Shown: positions 1 to 5,150 of the stretch, one piece after another
How positions within the stretch are numbered: the stretch's first letter is position 1
Layout: each line of letters opens with the position of its first letter
NCBI GenBank assembly: GCA_018679315.1
Contig: JAHHLF010000317.1
Span: 1-6,911 of the forward strand
Reading direction: 5' to 3'
DNA length: 6,911 nucleotides
From: Bacteroidia bacterium
GTDB taxonomy: Bacteria > Bacteroidota > Bacteroidia > Flavobacteriales > Flavobacteriaceae
Notes under the pieces: model-generated
Told to the model about the DNA's origin: nothing
Seen by the model: the letters and a program-made list of their open reading frames with translations, nothing else
Database searches by the model: none
Translations under genes and position numbers: made by a program

Positions 1-1
1 T

Positions 2-682
2 CAAGACCTGACCACAGACACTGAATTGGGGGAAATCGCTTCGGAAGAAAAAACCTTATCAGTAATCGATCTTATTTTCAATGGAGGCACCGGGGCTATT
101 GTCATTATATCGGTCCTTTTTGTAATGCTTGCTGTAGCTTTATATATCTATTTTGAAAGGATATTGGCTATAAAAGCGGCTTCCAAGATCGATAAGAATT
201 TTATGAACCAGATCAAAGACCATGTTGTAAGCGGCAAATTAGAATCTGCCAAGATCCTATGTGCCCAGACAGATTCACCTGTAGCCCGACTGACCGAAAA
301 GGGTATTTCCCGGATCGGAAAGCCGCTGGATGATATCAATACCGCCATTGAAAGTGCGGGTACTTTAGAGGTTTATAAGTTGGAGAAGAACTTTAATATC
401 CTGGCTTCTATATCCGGAGCTGCTCCGATGATCGGTTTCCTTGGAACCGTGATTGGTATGATTTTGGCATTTCACCAAATGGCGACCAGCAGCGGCCAGG
501 CAGAAATGGGAGCTTTGGCTTCAGGGATCTATACGGCTATGACCACTACTGTGGCGGGTTTGACTGTAGGTATTATAGCATACCTTGGATATAACCACCT
601 GGTGAACCGAGCGGATAAAGTAGTCCATAAAATGGAAGCTAATGCTGTAGAGTTCCTGGATCTGTTGAATGAACCTGCATAG
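2..682 (+). CDS. exbB: ExbB/TolQ/MotA-family proton channel subunit, 5'-partial
   Basis: This is the proton-channel subunit of the ExbB-ExbD-TonB complex, an inner-membrane motor that uses the proton-motive force to power TonB-dependent outer-membrane receptors. The reading frame is open from base 2 with no stop and no ATG, so the true start is probably just upstream of the window. A TTG at 26 is possible, but family members usually have a few more N-terminal residues. Numbering from that TTG, three membrane segments are visible: about 22-43 (followed by YFERI), 124-149 (with GAAPMIGFLGTVIGMI) and 168-190 (with TAMTTTVAGLTVGI). The last two are the conserved channel-lining helices of the family. 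A cytoplasmic helical domain lies between the first and second. The C-terminus ends FLDLLNEPA. exbD starts 8 bases after the stop, so the two are almost certainly co-transcribed. Family assignment is very secure; the exact substrate receptors cannot be inferred. Confidence 0.95.
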   Translation, partial: QDLTTDTELGEIASEEKTLSVIDLIFNGGTGAIVIISVLFVMLAVALYIYFERILAIKAASKIDKNFMNQIKDHVVSGKLESAKILCAQTDSPVARLTEKGISRIGKPLDDINTAIESAGTLEVYKLEKNFNILASISGAAPMIGFLGTVIGMILAFHQMATSSGQAEMGALASGIYTAMTTTVAGLTVGIIAYLGYNHLVNRADKVVHKMEANAVEFLDLLNEPA

Positions 683-690
683 GCTTATAT

Positions 691-1077
691 ATGAAATTTA
701 AAGGAAAAAATAAGATCGATCCGAATTTTAGCATGTCGTCAATGACAGACATCGTATTCCTGTTATTGATCTTTTTTATGCTGACGGCGAATGCGCCTAA
801 TGCACTGGATCTGTTACTTCCAAAAGCCAAAGGGAAATCTACCAATCAACAAAATGTGTCAGTGACCATTAATAGGAACCTGGAATATTTTGTGAATAAT
901 GAACAGATCAACGGAGAATACATTGAAATTGAATTAAAAAAAGCACTGAAAGATCAGGATAAACCCACCATTATCCTGCGGGCGGAGGAAAGCGTTGCCA
1001 TCCGAGAAGCGGTCAACGTAATGGACATTGCCAACAGGAATAATTATAAAGTCATCCTGGCTGTGCGACCTAACTGA
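691..1077 (+). CDS. exbD: ExbD/TolR-family biopolymer transport protein
   Basis: This is the 128-residue partner of ExbB. In the family, a single-span protein sits in the ExbB channel and its membrane Asp carries the proton. The sequence shows a short basic cytoplasmic start (MKFKGKNKID) and then one hydrophobic helix at about 20-37, with SSMTDIVFLLLIFFMLT. Asp20 in MTDIVF is the expected proton-carrying residue and is intact. The periplasmic remainder (about 45-128) has the usual pattern ending in a beta strand, YKVILAVRP. The length is slightly shorter than enteric ExbD (about 140) but normal for this group. The start ATG at 691 is 8 bases after the exbB stop, and the TGA at 1075-1077 overlaps the tonB ATG by one base (TGATG), which suggests translational coupling. 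Confidence 0.95.
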   Translation: MKFKGKNKIDPNFSMSSMTDIVFLLLIFFMLTANAPNALDLLLPKAKGKSTNQQNVSVTINRNLEYFVNNEQINGEYIEIELKKALKDQDKPTIILRAEESVAIREAVNVMDIANRNNYKVILAVRPN

Positions 1078-1976
1078 TGTCGCTACTAGATACGAGACAC
1101 AAAAAGAAATCTTTTACCCTTACCACGATCTTATTAAGCGTCCTGGTATTGCTGATGTTTTACATCGGCCTTACCTATATGGAGCCTCCCATAGAAAATG
1201 GCATCACTGTTAATTTCGGGACAATGGAATTTGGCATGGGTGAAGTACAACCCAAAGAAAAGATCCGTTCCGAAAGATCAGAGGTCAAAGAAATAATAGA
1301 AGAAACCATTCCTGAAGAAGTGGCTCCTGCAGCACCGGAGGAAGAGGCCATTGAAGACACTACGGCAGACGCTACAGAAAAAGTGATAACGCAGGAAGAT
1401 CCTGAAACCATACGGATCCGACAACGAGAAGAGGCCAGGAAGCGCGCTGAAGAAGCGGCTCAAAAAGCTCAGGCAGAAGCAGAGCGAAAAGAACGCGAAC
1501 GCCGGGAAGCCGAAGAGCAACAAAGAAGGGAAGAAGAAGCCAAAAAGAAAAAACTGGACGCCATTATGGGCGGCATCAATAATTCAGACGGAGAAGCCAG
1601 CGGAAGTGAAGGGGATGATTCAATGCCCGGAGATAAAGGAGATGAAAGAGGAGATCCGTACGCTTCTACCTATTACGGTGCTCCCGGTTCAGGAAGTGGT
1701 ACAGGAGGCTATGGCTTAAGCGGCAGATCTTTGGTTAGCAGGGGGAAAGTAGAACAAGACTGTAATGAGGAAGGAAGAGTAGTAGTACGTATCACTGTGG
1801 ATAGAAATGGGAAAGTAATACAAGCGACACCCGGAGTGAAAGGAACCACAAATAACGACCCTTGTCTTTTGGAACCTGCACGTAAAACAGCATTTCTGCA
1901 CCGCTGGAACCTGGATAGCAAAGCACCAAATCAGCAAATAGGATTTGTGGTTGTAAACTTTAAATTGGGGCAATAA
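1077..1976 (+). CDS. tonB: TonB-like energy transducer
   Basis: This 299-residue protein spans the periplasm and passes energy from ExbBD to outer-membrane receptors. Visible parts in order are: a basic start (RHKKK, 7-11); one membrane helix at about 13-34; a conserved-looking stretch ITVNFGTMEFGMGEVQP (43-59); an acidic, Pro/Ala/Glu-rich linker (about 60-110); a highly charged Glu/Arg/Lys/Ala helix resembling TolA (about 110-160); a flexible Gly/Ser/Asp-rich linker (about 165-216); and a C-terminal TonB-type domain (about 217-299) with GRVVVRITVDRNGKVIQATP and a closing strand IGFVVVNFKLG. Cys229 and Cys263 both lie in the C-terminal domain and could form a periplasmic disulfide; this is inference. 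The start overlaps the exbD stop by one base. A TolA-like role is an alternative because of the charged helix, but the C-terminal domain and the neighbours favour TonB. Confidence 0.9.
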   Translation: MSLLDTRHKKKSFTLTTILLSVLVLLMFYIGLTYMEPPIENGITVNFGTMEFGMGEVQPKEKIRSERSEVKEIIEETIPEEVAPAAPEEEAIEDTTADATEKVITQEDPETIRIRQREEARKRAEEAAQKAQAEAERKERERREAEEQQRREEEAKKKKLDAIMGGINNSDGEASGSEGDDSMPGDKGDERGDPYASTYYGAPGSGSGTGGYGLSGRSLVSRGKVEQDCNEEGRVVVRITVDRNGKVIQATPGVKGTTNNDPCLLEPARKTAFLHRWNLDSKAPNQQIGFVVVNFKLGQ

Positions 1977-1979
1977 TTT

Positions 1980-3191
1980 ATGACCTATCAGGCTACGCTG
2001 GACTGGATGTACCAGCGACTCCCTATGTACCAGCAACGAGGCGCTTCGGCCTATACGGGCAAACTTGATCACATTTTAGAATTGTCCCACTACCTGGAAA
2101 ATCCGCATACAAAGTTTAAGAGCATTCATGTAGCCGGGACTAATGGGAAGGGATCCAGCAGTCATATGCTGGCTTCTGTCTTGCAGGAAGCGGGATACAG
2201 AGTAGGGCTATATACATCACCACACTTAAAAGATTTTAGAGAGCGTATCAAAATAAACGGGGAGGAGATCAGCAAGACCTTTGTGAAGGAGTTTGTAAAG
2301 GAACACAGGTCTTTTCTTGAACGCGGTTCCTATTCCTTTTTTGAACTCTCGGTAGCTATGGCCTTCCAATTTTTTGCTAAAAGGGAAGTAGATATTGCCA
2401 TTATAGAAGTGGGCCTTGGGGGCCGATTGGATTCTACGAATATTATCAGGCCGGTAGTAAGTTTGATCACGAATATTGGTATGGATCATATGGAATTATT
2501 GGGAGATACCCTTGAGAAGATCACCCTGGAGAAAGCAGGGATCATTAAACAAAGCGTACCTGTCGTAATTAGCGAATACCAGGAAGAAACCGCTGCGTTA
2601 TTCAAGGAGGTGGCTAAAAAGCAGGAATCTGAGATCTACTTTGCTGAAAAGGATGTCAGGGAAACATACAGAACAGATCTAAAAGGAAGTTATCAGAACC
2701 ACAATGTAAAAGGGGTTGTTGGCTGTCTCCGGGCATTAAAGGGATTTGAGGTTACGGATGAACATATAAGAGAAGGATTGAATGCTGTTATTGCCAATAC
2801 CGGGATCCAGGGAAGATACCAGGTCTTGCAGGAAACCCCCTTGGTTATCTGTGATACGGCACATAATAGAGAGGGTTTTAAAGAAGTGCTGGGTCAACTA
2901 GCCAAAGAGAATAGGAAGACAATTCATATCGTACTTGGTTTTGTTATAGAAAAGAATCTTGACCACGTACTGCCCTTATTTCCTAAAAAAGCACACTACT
3001 ACTTCGTCCGACCCGATGTGCGACGCGGTTTAGCAGCGGAAAAACTTCGGGAAGCAGCCCGCAAATACGGCTTAAAAGGAAGTGCGTATGGTTCTGTAAA
3101 GGAAGGGTATGAAACGGCCTTACGTGCGGCTTCGAGTAATGATTTGATCTATGTGGGGGGAAGCACATTCACGGTTGCTGAAGTGATCTGA
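1980..3191 (+). CDS. folC: Bifunctional folylpolyglutamate synthase / dihydrofolate synthase
   Basis: This is a cytosolic Mur-ligase-family enzyme that adds glutamate to dihydropteroate and/or folates using ATP. At 403 residues it is a normal length for bacterial FolC. Key motifs are present: P-loop GTNGKGS at 53-59, TSPHL at 79-83 (folate-binding loop), EVGLGGRLDSTN at 143-154, NIGMDHMELLGDT at 165-177, EKAGIIK at 184-190 with the lysine (Lys185) that is carbamylated in the family, and DTAHN at 292-296 at the junction with the C-terminal ligase domain. One small difference is FVIEKN (321-326), where many homologues have a DKD-like motif. The ATG is 3 bases after the tonB stop, preceded by GGGG about 9 bases upstream as a possible ribosome site. 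It is the last gene of the exbB-exbD-tonB-folC operon. No clear terminator hairpin follows its stop before the tRNA promoter. Confidence 0.95.
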   Translation: MTYQATLDWMYQRLPMYQQRGASAYTGKLDHILELSHYLENPHTKFKSIHVAGTNGKGSSSHMLASVLQEAGYRVGLYTSPHLKDFRERIKINGEEISKTFVKEFVKEHRSFLERGSYSFFELSVAMAFQFFAKREVDIAIIEVGLGGRLDSTNIIRPVVSLITNIGMDHMELLGDTLEKITLEKAGIIKQSVPVVISEYQEETAALFKEVAKKQESEIYFAEKDVRETYRTDLKGSYQNHNVKGVVGCLRALKGFEVTDEHIREGLNAVIANTGIQGRYQVLQETPLVICDTAHNREGFKEVLGQLAKENRKTIHIVLGFVIEKNLDHVLPLFPKKAHYYFVRPDVRRGLAAEKLREAARKYGLKGSAYGSVKEGYETALRAASSNDLIYVGGSTFTVAEVI

Positions 3192-3209
3192 TTTTGTCTT
3201 GTTTTTTCT

Positions 3210-3239
3210 TTTAGGACGCCAAAAACTAATGTATATTTG
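3210..3239 (+). promoter_or_regulatory. Bacteroidota-type promoter for tRNA-Val
   Basis: TATATTTG at 3232-3239 fits the -7 consensus TAnnTTTG of Bacteroidota and is followed by CCCCGC, as is often seen at stable-RNA promoters in Flavobacteria. The -33 region is weak: a TTTTA-type sequence about 17 bases upstream (near 3210-3214) rather than a clear TTG. A start of transcription near 3246 is inferred, which would give the tRNA a leader of about 115 bases. Confidence 0.6.
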
Positions 3240-3269
3240 CCCCGCTTTAGCTACGAAAGTAGCCGTCAA

Positions 3270-3308
3270 GGGCTCTTACCTGCCTGCCGGCAGGCAGAGC
3301 TCAGCTGG
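3270..3308 (+). repeat. Partial copy of tRNA-Val 5' end, interrupted by a palindrome
   Basis: GGGCTCTTA (3270-3278) and GCTCAGCTGG (3299-3308) are identical to the first 9 and next 10 bases of the intact tRNA (3361-3379), in the same order and orientation. They are separated by 20 bases that the real tRNA lacks. After 3308 the similarity to the tRNA stops. This looks like a remnant of a duplicated tRNA gene that has received a short insertion; it could not make a functional tRNA. Confidence 0.7.
3280..3297. repeat. 18-bp perfect palindrome CTGCCTGCCGGCAGGCAG
   Basis: The sequence equals its own reverse complement over all 18 bases and lies exactly inside the copied tRNA 5' segment, with one extra base on each side. 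From memory, not verified here, TGCCTGCCGGCAGGCA-like palindromes recur in intergenic DNA of flavobacterial genomes, which would make this a member of a dispersed short palindromic repeat family. Confidence 0.75.
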
Positions 3309-3360
3309 CCCTGACGAATCGCCTTCGGCTATTATCAGGACTTAGGTTAGTATAAAAGTG

Positions 3361-3435
3361 GGGCTCTTAGCTCAGCTGGTTCAGAGCACCTGCCTTACAA
3401 GCAGGGGGTCACTGGTTCGAATCCAGTAGGGCCCA
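3361..3435 (+). tRNA. tRNA-Val (anticodon TAC)
   Basis: This is a complete 75-base cloverleaf. The acceptor stem GGGCTCT/AGGGCCC (3361-3367 with 3428-3434) has one G-T wobble, and the discriminator is A3435. The D stem is GCTC/GAGC (3370-3373 with 3384-3387). The anticodon stem CCTGC/GCAGG (3389-3393 with 3401-3405) carries the loop CTTACAA, giving anticodon TAC at 3396-3398, which reads GUA and wobble Val codons. The variable region is 3406-3410. The T arm is ACTGG-TTCGAAT-CCAGT (3411-3427). The 3' CCA is not encoded, so it must be added after transcription. An intrinsic terminator follows 10 bases downstream. Confidence 0.97.
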
Positions 3436-3445
3436 CGACACTCAG

Positions 3446-3476
3446 AAAACCCGCACAGAAATGTGCGGGTTTTTTG
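3446..3476 (+). terminator. Intrinsic terminator of the tRNA-Val transcript
   Basis: CCCGCACA (3450-3457) pairs perfectly with TGTGCGGG (3462-3469) around a GAAA loop. AAAA lies before the stem and six T follow at 3470-3475. This is a textbook rho-independent terminator for the + strand. Confidence 0.93.
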
Positions 3477-3486
3477 TTTCCAGAAG

Positions 3487-3604
3487 GAAGCCGAGCTTGC
3501 TCGAGCTTTCGAATGGAAACAAAAACCCAGCCATGCGCATGCATGGCGGTTTTCTATTTGCAACATTGGCTGCGCAATGGAACATGCGCGAAGCGCATAA
3601 TCCA
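3487..3604. repeat. Structured repeat unit 1
   Basis: This is the first of three tandem imperfect units after the tRNA terminator. It holds hairpins in a fixed order: (a) CGAG-CTTG-CTCG at 3492-3503; (b) GCCATGC-GCAT-GCATGGC at 3530-3547, extended by AAAACC/GGTTTT so that it resembles a terminator; then TTTTCTATTTGCAACAT (3550-3566), which is shared with unit 2; a CATTG/CAATG stem (3564-3579); and (c) ATGCGC-GAA-GCGCAT at 3584-3598 followed by AATCC. It is not coding in any convincing way. Confidence 0.75.
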
Positions 3605-3716
3605 GCCAAGCTCGCTTGAGCAGGCCGTGAAATGCAACAATAACTGCGCTGATGGCGCAGGATTTTCTATTTGCAACATCGGTATCAATGGATCATGCGC
3701 GAAGCGCATAATCCAC
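3605..3716. repeat. Structured repeat unit 2
   Basis: The order of hairpins is the same as in unit 1: (a) CAAG-CTCG-CTTG at 3607-3618; (b) CTGCGC-TGATG-GCGCAG at 3644-3660, then GATTTTCTATTTGCAACAT; (c) ATGCGC-GAA-GCGCAT at 3695-3709 and AATCC. Bases 3605-3670 match unit 3 (3752-3817) at 63 of 66 positions; two of the three differences are in hairpin loops and none is in a stem. Twenty-two bases at 3694-3715 are identical to 3583-3604 of unit 1. Confidence 0.8.
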
Positions 3717-3747
3717 TAAATTCCAAGCACCAAATCCCAAAACCCAA
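3717..3747. repeat. CCAAAT-type intergenic spacer repeat, copy 1
   Basis: This AT/CA-rich tract contains CCAAGCACCAAATCCCAAA (3723-3741), which is repeated exactly at 3899-3917. Such tracts are familiar from flavobacterial intergenic DNA and often give rise to spurious short proteins rich in W, L, E, F and G on the opposite strand. It separates repeat units 2 and 3. Confidence 0.7.
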
Positions 3748-3751
3748 GAGT

Positions 3752-3884
3752 GCCAAGCTCCCTTGAGCAGGCCGTGAAATGCAAAAATAACTGCGCTGAT
3801 AGCGCAGGATTTTCTATCCTGATGCTGCGATCAGTACAGGATTGCAACATTGGACACAATAGATCACGGCGCAGCCGTAATCCG
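3752..3884. repeat. Structured repeat unit 3 with extra hairpin
   Basis: The unit has (a) CAAG-CTCC-CTTG at 3754-3765 and (b) CTGCGC-TGATA-GCGCAG at 3791-3807. An additional stem not found in the other units follows (ATCCTG 3816-3821 with CAGGAT 3837-3842, or alternatively CTGAT/ATCAG at 3819-3834). Then come TTGCAACATTGG, ATTG/CAAT, and (c) ACGGC-GCA-GCCGT at 3866-3878 with AATCC. Hairpin (c) has a different sequence from units 1 and 2 but keeps full pairing. Confidence 0.75.
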
Positions 3885-3886
3885 GG

Positions 3887-3920
3887 AAATTCCAAATACC
3901 AAGCACCAAATCCCAAACCT
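3887..3920. repeat. CCAAAT-type intergenic spacer repeat, copy 2
   Basis: This is a second copy of the tract at 3717-3747. It starts with the same AAATTCCAA and adds an internal ATACCAA duplication before the shared 19 bases at 3899-3917. It lies between repeat unit 3 and the oppositely directed terminator. Confidence 0.7.
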
Positions 3921-3922
3921 GC

Positions 3923-3965
3923 CAAAAAAAATCCGCACCGGGAGGCTTAACTCCCAAGTGCGGAT
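3923..3965 (-). terminator. Intrinsic terminator of the response regulator gene
   Basis: Read on the - strand, ATCCGCAC (3965-3958) pairs perfectly with GTGCGGAT (3938-3931), with an inner GGGAG/CTCCC stem (3955-3951 with 3944-3940). At least seven T follow (the A run at 3924-3930 on the + strand). It lies about 40 bases beyond the stop of the - strand regulator and faces the tRNA terminator. Confidence 0.88.
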
Positions 3966-4004
3966 CTCATCAGATAAAGCAACAGAATTAGGACTAGGTA
4001 CGCA

Positions 4005-4646
4005 CTATGGCACTTGTGCATTGTATTCCAACTCGCGAAGTTTTTCCAGCGCTTCGGATTTGGAGTTGACATCGAGTTTTAAATAAATATTCTGTATGTG
4101 AAAATTTATAGTTGATGTAGTCACAAATAGTTGATCTGCAATGGATTTGTACGTAGCCCCTTGGCATAGGAATTCAACGATCTGATTTTCGCGCTTTGAG
4201 AAAAAGTTATAGCTTTTCTGATGGAACATCGCGATCAGCTTAGCCGCTATATCATTACTTATTACCGCACCTTCGTATTTTACCGAATACAACGCATTCT
4301 TAAGTCGTTTCTTGGTTAGCGGTTTGGTAAGGAATCCGTTTGCACCATTTTTAAAGGCTCTTTTGATCATCTTAAAGTCATTTTCCTCACTGGCCACAAT
4401 AATTTTAATATTCGGATTCATTTTTCGGAATTCGGAAAAACCGTCAATTCCCATAGCTCCCGGGAAAGACATTTCGGTAATAATTATATCCGGCATTGTC
4501 TCCTTAAAATCTATTAAGGCATCTTCTACAGAACTAAAGAGACCTACAAGGGGAAAATCGGTGTATTTGCTAAAGAAATATCGGTACGCCTCGTGGAATT
4601 GGATGTCGTTTTCGATTGCGATAACGCTGAGTAAGTTCGTTTTCAT
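4005..4646 (-). CDS. LuxR/NarL-family response regulator with atypical receiver
   Basis: This 213-residue DNA-binding regulator has an N-terminal receiver (about 5-125) and a C-terminal LuxR-type helix-turn-helix (about 146-205). The HTH shows the family pattern clearly: FSKRENQIVEFLCQGATYKSIADQLFVTTSTINFHIQNIYLKL. In the receiver, the usual phospho-accepting Asp in the PDxxxxD pattern is Glu58 (PDIIITEMSFPG; codon GAA at 4475-4473). The acidic pair at the end of strand 1 reads Glu12-Asn13 rather than Asp-Asp. Ser86 (VASEEN) and Lys108 (LTKPL), the other conserved switch positions, are kept. It may therefore not be phosphorylated in the normal way, or may be locked in one state; that is inference. 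No histidine kinase is adjacent. The gene has its own terminator and a 500-base gap upstream, so it is probably monocistronic. The target is unknown. Confidence 0.9.
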   Translation of the reverse strand: MKTNLLSVIAIENDIQFHEAYRYFFSKYTDFPLVGLFSSVEDALIDFKETMPDIIITEMSFPGAMGIDGFSEFRKMNPNIKIIVASEENDFKMIKRAFKNGANGFLTKPLTKKRLKNALYSVKYEGAVISNDIAAKLIAMFHQKSYNFFSKRENQIVEFLCQGATYKSIADQLFVTTSTINFHIQNIYLKLDVNSKSEALEKLRELEYNAQVP

Positions 4647-5150
4647 AATTTTCAGATTTGGGTTGCATTATTACGTTTTAAAATTTGTTAATAAATGCCA
4701 GGAATTATGTCCAGTCAAACTAGATCATTCTCGGCCAGACACAACTTGGGGAAATGTGTCCGATTCGTTTAATGGTATACGGGAACTTTATAAAATAGGC
4801 GAATTGGATGTCCAGATCGGAAATGTGGGTGTAGACAGAGAAATCCTATTCACCATTCTTGGAAATGGATTCTAACGGGGAAAGAAATATGTCTTAAGAC
4901 AGTTCTTCTTCCCGGTGCCTGTTACTATTCCGGTTTAATACTAAGTTGCTCGGGAACTGAGTTTCAGTATAAGAAGCTGGAGTTTGCAGTAGTGTGGTCT
5001 CATACGATTGGGGGTTTATGAGTTATACAACGATTTGGGGTTAAAATCATACTTTAATTTAAGACAATATCTGACATTGTTCTAAAAATCATAGTGTTTT
5101 TCGGCCAATGACATGTTTTTTTAAGGATTTTCGACTATCCGGTCGTTTCT
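4647..5150. other. Intergenic region of about 500 bases, no supportable gene
   Basis: Both flanking genes read on the - strand. All three - strand frames are broken by stops between 4647 and 4875. A + strand frame is open to 4875, but it lies mostly antisense to the regulator gene and resembles no family I recognise. Structures seen: a GACACA/TGTGTC dyad at 4738-4760; a perfect 12-bp palindrome TGTCTTAAGACA at 4890-4901 inside a wider imperfect inverted repeat (CGGGG...TTCCCG, 4876-4914); and a weak ACAAT/ATTGT dyad in the A+T-rich part near 5070. I found no convincing TAnnTTTG promoter for the regulator and no strong terminator for the 5151-6866 gene. Confidence 0.5.
4890..4901. promoter_or_regulatory. 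12-bp perfect palindrome TGTCTTAAGACA
   Basis: This exact dyad lies about 245 bases upstream of the regulator start and is flanked by imperfect arms CGGGGAAAG and CTTCTTCCCG. It could be an operator or part of an RNA hairpin. A chance origin cannot be excluded, and no second copy was seen in the window. Confidence 0.25.

Larger units (their letters stand above)
3245..3345 (+). other. Structured leader of the tRNA-Val transcript
   Basis: Several inverted repeats lie between the promoter and the tRNA. GCTAC-GAAA-GTAGC forms a tetraloop hairpin at 3250-3263. TAGCCG (3260-3265) can pair with CGGCTA (3326-3331), and GTCAAGGGC (3265-3273) with GCCCTGAC (3308-3315, one bulged A). An 18-bp palindrome sits between these arms. 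CCTGA (3310-3314) can also pair with TCAGG (3335-3339), an alternative fold. The arrangement is seen directly; that it folds in RNA, or affects tRNA processing, is inference. Confidence 0.5.

Noticed and set aside
26..28. TTG as the true start of exbB
   Set aside because: The frame stays open to the left edge of the window and family members usually have more N-terminal residues, so a start outside the window is more likely.
3381..3566. 61-residue - strand frame across the tRNA ending in PYWIRTSDPLLVRQ
   Set aside because: It is antisense to the tRNA T and anticodon arms, a well-known false gene call.
3474..3719. 81-residue + strand frame after the tRNA
   Set aside because: It runs through the tRNA terminator tail and repeat units 1 and 2. 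Its peptide repeats come from the DNA repeats and there is no family similarity or ribosome site.
3487..3884. CRISPR array
   Set aside because: There are only three units of over 100 bases with internal similarity throughout, no short identical repeats with unique spacers, and no cas genes.
3716..3950. Short frames on both strands over unit 3 and the CCAAAT tracts (3750-3950 +, 3716-3925 -)
   Set aside because: Their sequences only reflect the repeats; the - strand peptide rich in W, L, E, F and G is typical of spurious calls over CCAAAT tracts.
4716..4723. Promoter for the response regulator on the - strand (TAGTTTG)
   Set aside because: It is one base short of the TAnnTTTG spacing and has no clear -33 partner.
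4312..4875. 187-residue + strand frame antisense to the response regulator
   Set aside because: More than half is antisense to a clear gene, the composition is unnatural, the remaining 4647-4875 part matches nothing I recognise, and no promoter was seen.
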